NCBI RefSeq assembly: GCF_051860505.1
Contig: NZ_JBHYDX010000013.1
Location: 1 to 64,000, forward strand
Length of the DNA stretch: 64,000 nucleotides
Direction of reading: 5' to 3'
From: Pannonibacter sp051860505
GTDB lineage: Bacteria; Pseudomonadota; Alphaproteobacteria; Rhizobiales; Stappiaceae
The translations under genes were made by a program, and so were the position numbers. Shown piece after piece: positions 1-8,600 of the stretch (positions are counted from its first letter, which is position 1; the number at the start of each line of letters is the position of its first letter). The notes under the pieces were generated by a model. That model had not been told where the DNA came from. It saw only the letters and a list, made by a program, of their open reading frames with translations, and searched no databases.

Positions 1-822
1 GACGCGTGAGCCTCAGAGCGGGCTGATCTCGGGGATAGGACCACAGGCACATCGCTGAATGGAGCGACGCAACAACACGCTTTAGCGTTTCGCATAGCGC
101 CAAAGTTCCACGCAATCCAACCCTTCTGCAGTCATCCCCGCCTTGTGCGGGGATCCATGTAGCCTCTGTATCGACCGCGAAGTTTGCGGTGCCCGACCAC
201 GAAAGCTGGATCCCCGCACGAGGCGGGGATGACCCCGGTGTGATGTTCGTTCGCCGACATCGAATGCCGGGAACGACGCGTGAGCCTCAGAGCGGGCTGA
301 TCTCGGGGATAGGACCACAGGCACATCGCTGAATGGAGCGACGCAACAACACGCTTTAGCGTTTCGCATAGCGCCAAAGTTCCACGCAATCCAACCCTTC
401 TGCAGTCATCCCCGCCTTGTGCGGGGATCCATGTAGCCTCTGTATCGACCGCGAAGTTTGCGGTGCCCGACCACGAAAGCTGGATCCCCGCACGAGGCGG
501 GGATGACCCCGGTGTGATGTTCGTTCGCCGACATCGAATACCGGGAACGACGCGTGAGCCTCAGAGCGGGCTGATCTCGGGGATAGGACCACAGGCACAT
601 CGCTGAATGGAGCGACGCAACAACATGCTTTAGCGTTTCGCATAGCGCCAAAGTTCCACACAATCCAACCCTTCTGCGGTCATCCCCGCCTTGTGCGGGG
701 ATCCATGTAGCCTCTGTATCGACCGCAAAGTTTGCGGTGCCCAACCACGAAAGCTGGATCCCCGCACGAGGCGGGGATGACCCCGGTGTGATGTTCGTTC
801 GCCGACATCGAATGCCGGGAAC
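1..822. repeat. Three tandem copies of a 274-bp non-coding unit
   Basis: Copies lie at 1-274, 275-548 and 549-822, each starting GACGCGTGAGCC. Copies 1 and 2 differ at one base that I can see; copy 3 differs from copy 1 at about five. Similarity stops just after 826, so the array ends there on the right; its left end may lie outside the window. Open frames inside are periodic by-products of the repeat and have no coding signature. Each unit carries a large inverted repeat, listed separately. The array sits downstream of eno, and the remaining sequence to the eno terminator (823-897) holds nothing I recognise. Confidence 0.95.
131..233. repeat. 27-nt inverted repeat inside each 274-bp unit
   Basis: The left arm, 131-157, reads GTCATCCCCGCCTTGTGCGG and on to GGATCCA. 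The right arm, 207-233, is its reverse complement with one mismatch. Each arm is also a small palindrome (ATCCCCG...CGGGGAT). The same pair recurs at 405-507 and 679-781. Arms of this GTCATCCCCGC type resemble intergenic palindromic elements that are common in alphaproteobacterial genomes; that comparison is from memory. Transcribed, the pair could fold into a long stem with a loop of about 49 nt. Confidence 0.85.
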
Positions 823-897
823 GACGTGAATTCAAACGATGGGCCTTTAGAGGAACTGGTTCGTCAAGGCCATGGCCCCAAACGGCGAACCCCAAAT

Positions 898-927
898 ACA
901 AAAACCCCGGCGTTGCCACCGGGGTTC
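898..927 (-). terminator. Rho-independent terminator of eno
   Basis: On the minus strand an 8-bp stem AACCCCGG / CCGGGGTT closes a loop of about 8 nt and is followed by a T run. It lies about 25 nt past the eno stop codon. Confidence 0.85.
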
Positions 928-951
928 TGCATTTCAGAAGACCTGTGCTGA

Positions 952-2226
952 TCAGGCCTTGAGGATCGAGCGGCCGGCATAGCGGGCCTGAGTGCCCAGT
1001 TCCTGTTCGATGCGCAGGAGCTGGTTGTACTTGGCAAGCCGATCGGAGCGGGCGAGCGAGCCGGTCTTGATCTGGCCGCAGTTGGTGGCGACCGCCAGGT
1101 CTGCGATGGTCGCATCTTCGGTTTCACCCGAACGGTGCGACATCACGGCGGTGTAGCCAGCCTTGTGCGCGGTCTCGACGGCATCGAGTGTCTCGGTCAG
1201 GGTGCCGATCTGGTTCACCTTGACGAGGATCGAGTTGGCCGTGGCGCTGGCAATGCCCTGGCGAAGGCGTGCGGTGTTGGTGACGAAGAGATCGTCGCCG
1301 ACGAGCTGGACGCGGTTGCCGCAGAGCTCGGTAACGGCCTTCCAGCCAGCCCAGTCGTCTTCGGCCATGCCGTCCTCGATCGAGATGATCGGGTAGCGGG
1401 CGCTGAGATCGGCGAGATAGGCGGCCATCTGGTCGGAGTCCAGCGTCTTGCCTTCGCCTTCCAGAACGTACTTGCCGTTCTTGTAGAACTCGGTCGAAGC
1501 CGCATCGAGGGCGAGGTAGATGTCTTCGCCCGGCTTGTAACCGGCCTTTTCGATTGCCTTCATGACGAAGCCGATGGCTGCATCAGTGGATTCTAGGTTC
1601 GGCGCAAAGCCGCCTTCGTCGCCGACGTTGGTGTTGTGGCCAGCGTCCTTCAGCGCCTTCTTCAGCGTGTGAAAGACTTCCGCGCCCATGCGCAGGGCCT
1701 CGGAGAAGCTCTCCGCGCCGACCGGCATGATCATGAATTCCTGGAAGTCGATCGGGTTGTCGGCGTGAGCGCCGCCGTTGATGATGTTCATCATCGGAAC
1801 CGGCAACAGACGGGCAGATGCGCCACCGACATAGCGGTAGAGCGGCAGACCCGAAGACTGGGCAGCGGCCTTGGCAACGGCCAGCGACACGCCAAGAATG
1901 GCGTTGGCGCCAAGGCGGGCCTTGTTCGCGGTGCCGTCCAGCTCGATCATGGTCTGGTCGATATGGATCTGGTCTTCCGCATCGAGGCCGCCGATCGTAT
2001 CGAAGATCTCGCCATTGACCGCATCGACGGCCTGCAGCACGCCCTTGCCGAGATAGCGCGACCCGCCGTCGCGCAGCTCGACGGCCTCATGGGCGCCGGT
2101 CGAGGCACCGGAGGGAACGCCGGCGCGGCCAAAGGCGCCATCTTCCAGAAGAACATCCACTTCAACAGTCGGGTTGCCGCGGCTGTCCAGGATCTCCCGG
2201 GCCGTGATGTCGACAATGGCGGTCAT
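952..2226 (-). CDS. eno: Enolase (phosphopyruvate hydratase)
   Basis: Converts 2-phosphoglycerate to phosphoenolpyruvate in the cytosol (glycolysis and gluconeogenesis). The 424-residue protein is full length for an alphaproteobacterial enolase. Visible are the substrate loop SGASTG (39-44), the general base region GDEGGF (Glu204), metal ligands Asp241, Glu284 and Asp311, catalytic Lys336 in ILVKVNQIG, and SHRSGETED (363-371). An ATG two codons upstream (2232) abuts the Shine-Dalgarno AGGGAG; the ATG at 2226 has a 6-nt gap from it and is preferred. It lies 84 bp downstream of kdsA, on the same strand and probably cotranscribed; this linkage is common in proteobacteria. A strong terminator follows. 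Confidence 0.98.
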   Translation of the reverse strand: MTAIVDITAREILDSRGNPTVEVDVLLEDGAFGRAGVPSGASTGAHEAVELRDGGSRYLGKGVLQAVDAVNGEIFDTIGGLDAEDQIHIDQTMIELDGTANKARLGANAILGVSLAVAKAAAQSSGLPLYRYVGGASARLLPVPMMNIINGGAHADNPIDFQEFMIMPVGAESFSEALRMGAEVFHTLKKALKDAGHNTNVGDEGGFAPNLESTDAAIGFVMKAIEKAGYKPGEDIYLALDAASTEFYKNGKYVLEGEGKTLDSDQMAAYLADLSARYPIISIEDGMAEDDWAGWKAVTELCGNRVQLVGDDLFVTNTARLRQGIASATANSILVKVNQIGTLTETLDAVETAHKAGYTAVMSHRSGETEDATIADLAVATNCGQIKTGSLARSDRLAKYNQLLRIEQELGTQARYAGRSILKA

Positions 2227-2310
2227 ATGCATCTCCCTGTGATGAGCCCGCAGGTTGGAGGCTGCGGGAAATTATCTGCGCGGGCTCTCCCGCAAACTGA
2301 CGGCGAAGGA

Positions 2311-3150
2311 TCAGACCCGAGCGGCTTTTACCACACGGTCGATGTCACGCACCTGACGCAGCAGCGCTTCGAGATCCTTGATCGGCACCATGTTCGGACC
2401 ATCGGACGGTGCGTTGTCCGGATCGTCATGGGTCTCGATGAAGAGGCCAGCAATGCCGGCAGCGGCCGCGGCTCGGGCCAGCACCGGCACCATGGTCCGG
2501 TCGCCGCCCGTCGAGGCGCCCTGCCCGCCCGGCTGCTGCACGGAATGGGTCGCGTCAAACACGACCGGCGCGCCAGTCCGCGCCATGATCGGCAGCGCGC
2601 GCATGTCAGTGACGAGCGTGTTGTAGCCGAAGGATGCGCCGCGTTCGGTCAGGAGCACATTCGGATTGCCGCTCTCAACGATCTTGTCGAGGACGTTCTT
2701 CATGTCCCAGGGCGCCAAGAACTGCCCCTTCTTCACGTTGACAACACGGCCCGTGCGGGCTGCGGCGATCAGAAGATCGGTCTGGCGGCAGAGAAACGCC
2801 GGGATCTGTAGGATGTCGACGGCTTCGGCCACCGGCGCGCACTGGTCCTCGGTGTGGATGTCCGTGATCACCGGCATGCCGAAAGTCTCGCGAATCTCGG
2901 CAAAGATCGGCAGCGCCTCCTTGAGGCCGATGCCACGCTTGCCCTTGAGCGACGTGCGGTTGGCCTTGTCGAAGGAGCTTTTGTAGACAACGGAAATGCC
3001 GAGTTTGCCCGCAATCTCCTTCACCGCCGCTGCCATTTCCAGCGCGTGGTCGCGGCTTTCCATCTGGCAAGGCCCGGCAATGAGGCTGAACGGCGCCTGG
3101 TTGGAGAAAGTTACATTTCCAACGGTGACGTCCGTGTTGGCACTCAGCAT
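2311..3150 (-). CDS. kdsA: 3-deoxy-8-phosphooctulonate (KDO-8-P) synthase
   Basis: Condenses phosphoenolpyruvate with arabinose 5-phosphate to KDO 8-phosphate, the precursor of the inner-core sugar of lipopolysaccharide; cytosolic. The 279-residue length fits the family. Recognisable blocks are IAGPCQMESRD (24-34), FDKANRTS, LPxFLxRQTDLL-like IPAFLCRQTDLL and FIETHDDPDNAPSDGP. Cys28 stands where metal-independent enzymes such as E. coli KdsA have Asn, so this is probably the metal-dependent class. The start has AAGGA about 6 nt upstream. The product enolase makes the PEP used here, and eno follows on the same strand. galU diverges upstream. Confidence 0.96.
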   Translation of the reverse strand: MLSANTDVTVGNVTFSNQAPFSLIAGPCQMESRDHALEMAAAVKEIAGKLGISVVYKSSFDKANRTSLKGKRGIGLKEALPIFAEIRETFGMPVITDIHTEDQCAPVAEAVDILQIPAFLCRQTDLLIAAARTGRVVNVKKGQFLAPWDMKNVLDKIVESGNPNVLLTERGASFGYNTLVTDMRALPIMARTGAPVVFDATHSVQQPGGQGASTGGDRTMVPVLARAAAAAGIAGLFIETHDDPDNAPSDGPNMVPIKDLEALLRQVRDIDRVVKAARV

Positions 3151-3355
3151 GGGGGATCCTTCAAGCTATCCTTTTGTCGGAGACCCGACGAAGGTTGCAT
3201 ACCCGCCTTTTCGGTCGCCCGCAACTCAAGAACTACGCCACAAAGAAGGCACTTTTAGCAGTCTCAGTCATCGAATATGACTACGGAAGAATCGGCGGTT
3301 GTCAGAACGTGTGGTGGTCCTCACATCAGTCGCCAGGCGCAGGAGATTGAAGAAA

Positions 3356-4246
3356 ATGTTCAGGCCAATCCGCAAGGCAATTCTGCCGGTCGCAGGTCTG
3401 GGAACCCGGTTCTTGCCCGCCACCAAGGCGGTGCCGAAAGAAATGCTGACCATCGTCGATCGCCCGATCATCCAGCATGTGGTGGATGAAGCGCGCGAAG
3501 CTGGCATCGAGCACATTGTTTTCGTGACGGGCCGCAACAAGCAGGTCATCGAAGATCACTTCGACATGGCCTATGAGCTGGAAGACACCCTGCGCCGCCG
3601 CAACAAGATCGCAGCCCTCGAGCTGCTGAACTCCATGCGCCCGCAGGCCGGTGGCACCAGTTTCACCCGCCAGCAGGAGCCGCTCGGCCTTGGCCATGCC
3701 ATCTGGTGCGCCCGCGATATCATCGGCGACGAGCCTTTCGCCATCCTGCTGCCGGACGTGATCGTCAAGTCTGAGAAGAGCTGCCTTGCCCAGATGGTCG
3801 AGGTCTATAACCAGACCGGCGGCAACATCATCGCCGTTGAGGAAGTGCCGGAAGACCAGACGCACCAGTATGGCATCGTCAAGCTGGCCGATGGCCCGCG
3901 CAAGGCCGCCATGCCAATCACCGGCATGGTCGAGAAGCCCGCGCCAGGCACGTCTCCATCGAACCTCATGATCACCGGTCGCTACATCCTGCAGCCGGAA
4001 ATCTTCGGCCTTCTGTCCAGCCAGGACAAGGGTGCCGGCGGCGAGATCCAGCTGACCGACAGCATGATCAAGCTGATGGGCCAGCAGTCCTTCACCTCGC
4101 TCGCCTTCGAGGGCCGGTCCTATGACTGCGGCTCGAAGATCGGATTCCTCGCCGCCAACCTCGCCTTCGGTCTCGACCAGCCGGATCTGGCCGCTGACCT
4201 GTTGCCGATGCTGCAGGACGTGATCAAGGCCAAGACCGGCGCGTGA
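3356..4246 (+). CDS. galU: UTP-glucose-1-phosphate uridylyltransferase
   Basis: Forms UDP-glucose from UTP and glucose 1-phosphate, feeding exopolysaccharide, glucan and LPS synthesis. The 296-residue protein opens with the nucleotidyltransferase signature PVAGLGTRFLPATKA (11-25), followed by PKEMLTIVDRPIIQ and the catalytic-domain segment GGEIQLTDS. An in-frame start at 3299 would add 19 basic residues that bacterial GalU does not have; the ATG at 3356 follows AGGAG (3341-3345), a slightly long 10-nt spacing, so it is chosen. It diverges from kdsA across about 205 bp. A terminator separates it from the nucleotide-sugar dehydrogenase downstream, so the two may be separate units. Confidence 0.96.
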   Translation: MFRPIRKAILPVAGLGTRFLPATKAVPKEMLTIVDRPIIQHVVDEAREAGIEHIVFVTGRNKQVIEDHFDMAYELEDTLRRRNKIAALELLNSMRPQAGGTSFTRQQEPLGLGHAIWCARDIIGDEPFAILLPDVIVKSEKSCLAQMVEVYNQTGGNIIAVEEVPEDQTHQYGIVKLADGPRKAAMPITGMVEKPAPGTSPSNLMITGRYILQPEIFGLLSSQDKGAGGEIQLTDSMIKLMGQQSFTSLAFEGRSYDCGSKIGFLAANLAFGLDQPDLAADLLPMLQDVIKAKTGA

Positions 4247-4293
4247 CGGCACGGCCCTTGCCTTGGCAGAAGGCCGCATTCTAAACAGATCGG

Positions 4294-4330
4294 GCCGGGC
4301 CGGCACAACGGCCCGGCTCTTCGTCTTTTG
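4294..4330 (+). terminator. Rho-independent terminator of galU
   Basis: Stem GCCGGGCC / GGCCCGGC with an 8-nt loop is followed by the T-rich TCTTCGTCTTTT. It lies about 50 nt past the galU stop. Confidence 0.85.
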
Positions 4331-4353
4331 AGAGCACCCCAGCAGAGGCGGTC

Positions 4354-5655
4354 TTGCCCATGTCCTCCCCCGATGCGCGCCCCACCCTTGCAATCATTGG
4401 CCTCGGCTATGTTGGCCTGCCGGTGGCGGTCGCCTTTGCAGCGGCGGGCTATCCGGTCATCGGCTTCGACATCAACGCGCAGCGGATCGGCGAGTTGCGG
4501 GATGGACATGACCGCACCGGATCGGTTGCCAGTACTCAGTTAGCCAACGAAACATTACGTTTCACCGGCGAAGAAACGGCATTGAAGGCGGCCGATGTGG
4601 TGATTGTCGCCGTGCCAACGCCGGTTGACCGGGCGAAACGTCCCGACTTCGGCCCCTTCCTGTCGGCAGCCCGGGTCGCAGGCCGCAATCTGAAACCTGG
4701 CGCGATCATCGTCTTCGAATCGACCGTCTATCCGGGGGCCACGGAAGAACTGGCCGTGCCCGAGATCGAGGCCGCATCCAGCGGACGGCTGCACACCGAT
4801 TTCCATGTCGGCTACTCCCCCGAGCGGATCAACCCCGGCGATACGGAACGTGGCTTTGCCGACATCACCAAGATCGTCTCCGGCAGCTCCGAGGCCGTCA
4901 CCGACCGGCTCGTCGCGCTCTATGGCAGCGTGGTGACGGCCGGCATCCACCGCGCGCCGTCAATCCGCGTGGCCGAAGCGGCAAAGGTGATCGAGAACAC
5001 CCAGCGCGATCTCAACATCGCCCTGATGAACGAGCTGTCCGTCCTGTTCCACGCCATGGGCATCGACACGCGCGATGTGCTGGCGGGGGCGGCTACCAAG
5101 TGGAACTTCCTGCCATTCCAGCCAGGCCTTGTCGGCGGCCACTGCATCGGTGTCGATCCCTATTATCTCACCCACAAGGCGCATGAAATCGGGCTGACGC
5201 CGCAGGTGATCCTGGCCGGGCGCGGCACAAACGAGCACATGCCGGCCTTCGTCGCCGGCAAGATCATCCAGGCCTGCGTCCGACTTGGCAGGACCATGCC
5301 GCCGAAGATTGCCGTGCTCGGCCTGACCTACAAGGCCAATGTGCCCGATACGCGCAATTCCAAGGTCGTCGACCTTATCACCGAGCTGCAATCCTTTGGC
5401 GCGGATGTGCGGGTGCATGATCCGCTGGCCGACGCAGACGAAACGGCACACGAGTATGGCCTCCGCCTGTCCGCGCTGGAGGATCTCGCAGGTGCCGATG
5501 CGGTGGTCCTCGCGGTCCCTCACCGGGGTTTTGTCGCTGGCGGCTGGGACTTCGTCAGCGGCCTCCTGCAAGACGGCAAGGGCCTCGTGGCAGACCTGCC
5601 GGCAACACTGGACCGGACGGCATGCCCGGCCGGGATCACGCTGTGGCGCCTTTGA
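4354..5655 (+). CDS. Nucleotide-sugar 6-dehydrogenase (TviB/WbpO-like)
   Basis: NAD-dependent four-electron oxidation of a UDP-sugar to a UDP-uronic acid for surface polysaccharide. The 433-residue protein has the Rossmann motif GLGYVG (16-21), VAVPTPVD, the central segment HVGYSPERINPGD, and catalytic Cys264 in GGHCIGVDPYYL. The GGHCIGVDPYYL form, rather than the GGxCFPKD form of UDP-glucose dehydrogenase, points to the UDP-N-acetylhexosamine branch (TviB, WbpO). That assignment is by motif; the exact sugar is not proved. The TTG at 4354 has GAGG five nt upstream; an ATG at 4360 is possible. The pairing with galU suggests polysaccharide precursor supply. Confidence 0.88.
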   Translation: MPMSSPDARPTLAIIGLGYVGLPVAVAFAAAGYPVIGFDINAQRIGELRDGHDRTGSVASTQLANETLRFTGEETALKAADVVIVAVPTPVDRAKRPDFGPFLSAARVAGRNLKPGAIIVFESTVYPGATEELAVPEIEAASSGRLHTDFHVGYSPERINPGDTERGFADITKIVSGSSEAVTDRLVALYGSVVTAGIHRAPSIRVAEAAKVIENTQRDLNIALMNELSVLFHAMGIDTRDVLAGAATKWNFLPFQPGLVGGHCIGVDPYYLTHKAHEIGLTPQVILAGRGTNEHMPAFVAGKIIQACVRLGRTMPPKIAVLGLTYKANVPDTRNSKVVDLITELQSFGADVRVHDPLADADETAHEYGLRLSALEDLAGADAVVLAVPHRGFVAGGWDFVSGLLQDGKGLVADLPATLDRTACPAGITLWRL

Positions 5656-5747
5656 TGGGGACAGTCAAGCAAACGTGATCTCTGGCAAGATCCCGTAGAG
5701 GAATTCAGGCGTATGCTGATTTTGTGTCACCTCGAAGGAGACCAGTC

Positions 5748-6185
5748 ATGCGCATGGGTACCTCACTTCTTGCTTTGGTGGTGTGCGGATTTCTTGGATT
5801 ATCTGCAGGTTTAACGAGTGTTCGCGCGGAAGGCGGCCTTGATGGTGCCGAGTTCCGCAAGCTGATCCAGGGACAAATGGCGGCCTTCCGCCGCAATGAT
5901 GCGGCTGGCGCCTTCGCTTTTGCCACCAGCGGTCTCCAGAAACAGTTCCAGAGCCCGGATATCTTCATCGCCATGGTGAAACAGGGCTATCTGCCGGTGT
6001 TCCAGCCGAAGGACGTGAGCTTCGGACGCCTTAAGGAAACCCCACAGGGCCCGGTGCAAGAGGTGTTTGTCACCGGACCTGACGGTGACAACTGGGTCGC
6101 GCTCTACAGCTTTGCCCGGCAGGACGACGGAACCTGGGGCATCTCGGGCTGCGTCCTGCGCAAAGACAGTGGCTCGGCCGCCTGA
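5748..6185 (+). CDS. Secreted DUF4864-domain protein
   Basis: A 145-residue protein of unknown function. It has a clear signal peptide (hydrophobic LLALVVCGFLGLSAGL, likely cleavage after VRA, about residue 27). The mature part has a cystatin/NTF2-like alpha+beta pattern seen in DUF4864 proteins: an N-terminal helix with FRKLIQGQMAAFRRND, the block FQSPDIFIAMVKQGY, and a C-terminal strand with GTWGISGCVLRKD. The family name is a recognition from memory. The start at 5748 is fixed by a perfect GAAGGAG 7 nt upstream; a GTG at 5724 would spoil the signal peptide. It converges with tgt, 27 bp away, without a strong terminator. Confidence 0.8.
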   Translation: MRMGTSLLALVVCGFLGLSAGLTSVRAEGGLDGAEFRKLIQGQMAAFRRNDAAGAFAFATSGLQKQFQSPDIFIAMVKQGYLPVFQPKDVSFGRLKETPQGPVQEVFVTGPDGDNWVALYSFARQDDGTWGISGCVLRKDSGSAA

Positions 6186-6212
6186 CGCCCAGACGCCCAG
6201 ACGCCAAGCCTG

Positions 6213-7364
6213 TCAGAGCGGGGCGATGTCGCCCCGCGCCCAACCGTCCTTGACCGATGCACGGTAGTCCTGGAACCGGCCTGCCTCAATGGCATCCCGC
6301 ATGCCCTGCATCAGCTGCTGATAGTAGGCAAGGTTGTTCCAGGTCAGCAGCATGGCCGCCAGCCCCTCGCCGGCCTTCACCAGATGGTGCAGATAGGCAC
6401 GTGAATACTGCCGTGCCGCCGGGCAATTGCTTTCCTCGTCCAGGGGACGGGGATCGTCAGCGTGGCGGGCATTCTTCAGGTTGATCTTGCCACGGCGGGT
6501 AAAGGTGAGACCATGGCGGCCGGCGCGGGTCGGCATGACGCAGTCGAACTGGTCGATGCCACGGGCGACGCTCTCCAGAATGTCTTCTGGCGTTCCAACG
6601 CCCATCAGGTAGCGCGGCTTGTCGACGGGCATGGCCGGGGTTGTGACCTCCAGCATCCGCAGCATAACCTCCTGCGGCTCGCCGACAGCCAGACCGCCGA
6701 CGGAATAGCCTTCGAACGGCATGGCAGCCAGGCTTTCGGCGGAGCGCACCCGCAGGTGCGGCACGTCACCGCCCTGCACGATGCCATAGAGCCCCTGCCC
6801 GTTGTCGACCCCGCCCATGGCCTCGAACTTCGCCCGCGACCGCTCCGCCCAGCGAAGCGACAGCTGCATCGCGCGTTCGACTTCCTTTTCCGGGGCTGGC
6901 AATGCGATGCATTCGTCAAGCTGCATCTGGATGTCAGAGCCCAGCAAGCCCTGGATCTCGACGGAGCGTTCCGGCGTCAGGTGATATTTCTGGCCGTCAA
7001 TATGGCTCTGGAAGCGGACGCCGGTCTCGTCGAGCTTGCGCAGCTGCGCCAGCGACATGACCTGGAAGCCGCCGGAATCGGTCAGGATCGTATGCGGCCA
7101 CTGCATGAAATGATGAAGTCCGCCGAGCCTTGCCACCCGTTCGGCGCCTGGCCGCAGCATCAGATGATAGGTGTTGCCGAGGACGACATCGGCACCGAGC
7201 GCGCGCACCTGATCGGTGTACATCGCCTTCACTGTCGCCTGCGTGCCGACCGGCATGAAGGCCGGCGTGCGCACCTGACCGTGCGGCGTGGTGATTTCAC
7301 CGCGCCGGGCCATGCCATCGGTCGTGATCAGTTGGAACGAAAAACGCTTCGGCGCATCGGTCAT
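6213..7364 (-). CDS. tgt: Queuine tRNA-ribosyltransferase (atypical zinc site)
   Basis: Exchanges the wobble guanine of GUN-anticodon tRNAs for preQ1, a step of queuosine synthesis. The 383-residue length is normal. Catalytic blocks are intact: LTDSGGFQVMSL and DCVMPTRAGRHG, which hold the two active-site aspartates. The zinc site is not: the usual C-x-C-x2-C-x25-H reads Ser312, Cys314, Ala317, Asn343 at exactly the expected spacing, so three of four ligands are replaced. The flanking sequence (SRAYLHHL, NLAYYQ) is well conserved and the frame is intact. Its ATG overlaps the queA stop (ATGA), so the two are translationally coupled. A GCGGGGCGA hairpin overlaps its 3' end but has no T tract. 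Confidence 0.95.
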   Translation of the reverse strand: MTDAPKRFSFQLITTDGMARRGEITTPHGQVRTPAFMPVGTQATVKAMYTDQVRALGADVVLGNTYHLMLRPGAERVARLGGLHHFMQWPHTILTDSGGFQVMSLAQLRKLDETGVRFQSHIDGQKYHLTPERSVEIQGLLGSDIQMQLDECIALPAPEKEVERAMQLSLRWAERSRAKFEAMGGVDNGQGLYGIVQGGDVPHLRVRSAESLAAMPFEGYSVGGLAVGEPQEVMLRMLEVTTPAMPVDKPRYLMGVGTPEDILESVARGIDQFDCVMPTRAGRHGLTFTRRGKINLKNARHADDPRPLDEESNCPAARQYSRAYLHHLVKAGEGLAAMLLTWNNLAYYQQLMQGMRDAIEAGRFQDYRASVKDGWARGDIAPL

Positions 7365-8479
7365 GAATTCAGCTCTTCCTCGGATGCGATGCTGCCGCTG
7401 GCGGGAAACAGCAGCGAACTGTCGCCGTAGCTGTAGAAGCGGTAGCCTGTCTCGATTGCATGGGCATAGGCCGCGCGCATCGTGCCGAGCCCGCTCAGCG
7501 CGGACACAAGCATGAACAGCGTCGAACGCGGCAAGTGGAAATTCGTCATCAACGCATCAACCGCGCGGAAGCGATAGCCCGGCGTGATGAAGATGCGGGT
7601 CTCACCGGCAAAGGCAGCAAGCCCGCCCTGCCCCCGGGCCGCGCTCTCCAGAATGCGCAAGGACGTCGTGCCAACCGCAACCACCTTGTTGCCCCGCGCC
7701 CGCACCGCTTTCAGGGCGGCTGCCGTCTCTGCGGAGATCTCGCCCCATTCGGCGTGCATTTCATGCGCGTCGGTGTCGTCTGCCTTGACCGGGAGGAAGG
7801 TGCCGGCGCCGACATGCAAGGTCACGGTGTGACGTTCGATGCCCCGCGCATCCAGCGCGGCAAACAGCCGGTCGGTGAAGTGAAGACCGGCGGTCGGGGC
7901 GGCAACGGCTCCTTCCCGCTCGGCGTAGATTGTCTGATAGTCAGTGCGGTCCTGCGCATCCTCACCGCGCTTGGCCGCGATGTAAGGCGGCAGCGGGATA
8001 TGACCGACGCCATGAATGGCGGCTTCAAGATCGGGCCCGGCAAGGTCAAACACGAACAGGATCTCGCCTGTTTCCTTTTTCTCGGCCACGGTGGCATCGA
8101 GCACGCCGGACAGGCAGGCTGTGCCTTCTGTTGACTGCCCGAAGCGGACGCGATCCCCCACCACAAGCTTCTTGGCCGGCCGGACGAAGGCCCACCAGCG
8201 ATCGGGACCGGCGCGCAGATGCAGCGTCGCGCCAATGCCGGCAACCGCGTCTCCGCGTGTCCGCGTGCCCTCAAGCTGTGCCGGGATGACCTTGGTGTTG
8301 TTGAAGACCAGCGCATCGCCCGGGGCCAGAAGCGATGGCAAATCGAGCACGCCGAGGTCTTCCAGTTGCGCGTGTTCTGACGGGCGCACGACAAGCATCC
8401 GCGCCGCATCCCGAGGACGCGCCGGCCGCAAGGCAATCCGCTCCGGCGGAAGATCGAAGTCGAAGTCGTCTACGCGCAT
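7361..8479 (-). CDS. queA: S-adenosylmethionine:tRNA ribosyltransferase-isomerase
   Basis: Transfers the ribose of S-adenosylmethionine to preQ1-modified tRNA, giving epoxyqueuosine, the step after Tgt. The 372-residue protein begins MRVDDFDFDLPPERIA, a typical QueA N-terminus, and holds ARMLVV, AAPTAGLHFTD and HVGAGTFLPVK, all family hallmarks. A longer in-frame reading from 8617 would add 46 unrelated residues; the ATG at 8479 fits the family. The Shine-Dalgarno is weak. It overlaps tgt by 4 nt and lies 121 bp downstream of a cyclophilin gene in the coaD-ppi-ppi-queA-tgt run on the minus strand. Confidence 0.97.
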   Translation of the reverse strand: MRVDDFDFDLPPERIALRPARPRDAARMLVVRPSEHAQLEDLGVLDLPSLLAPGDALVFNNTKVIPAQLEGTRTRGDAVAGIGATLHLRAGPDRWWAFVRPAKKLVVGDRVRFGQSTEGTACLSGVLDATVAEKKETGEILFVFDLAGPDLEAAIHGVGHIPLPPYIAAKRGEDAQDRTDYQTIYAEREGAVAAPTAGLHFTDRLFAALDARGIERHTVTLHVGAGTFLPVKADDTDAHEMHAEWGEISAETAAALKAVRARGNKVVAVGTTSLRILESAARGQGGLAAFAGETRIFITPGYRFRAVDALMTNFHLPRSTLFMLVSALSGLGTMRAAYAHAIETGYRFYSYGDSSLLFPASGSIASEEELNS

Positions 8480-8600
8480 GTCTGTAAGTCCAGCCTGATC
8501 AGGCAAAAGCACTCGAAACCGGTTGCCATCAGCCAAGCGGGCGCGGCGGTTGATCCGCCACGCCCGCAATCGTGAAACCGTTGACCGGCAGATAGGCCAA

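Noticed and set aside
1..822. The 274-bp array as a CRISPR array
   Set aside because: The units are contiguous and 274 bp long, without unique spacers; there are no cas genes.
82..919. Several overlapping open frames in the 274-bp repeats
   Set aside because: They recur with the repeat period and run through the palindromes on both strands, with no family and no ribosome-binding site.
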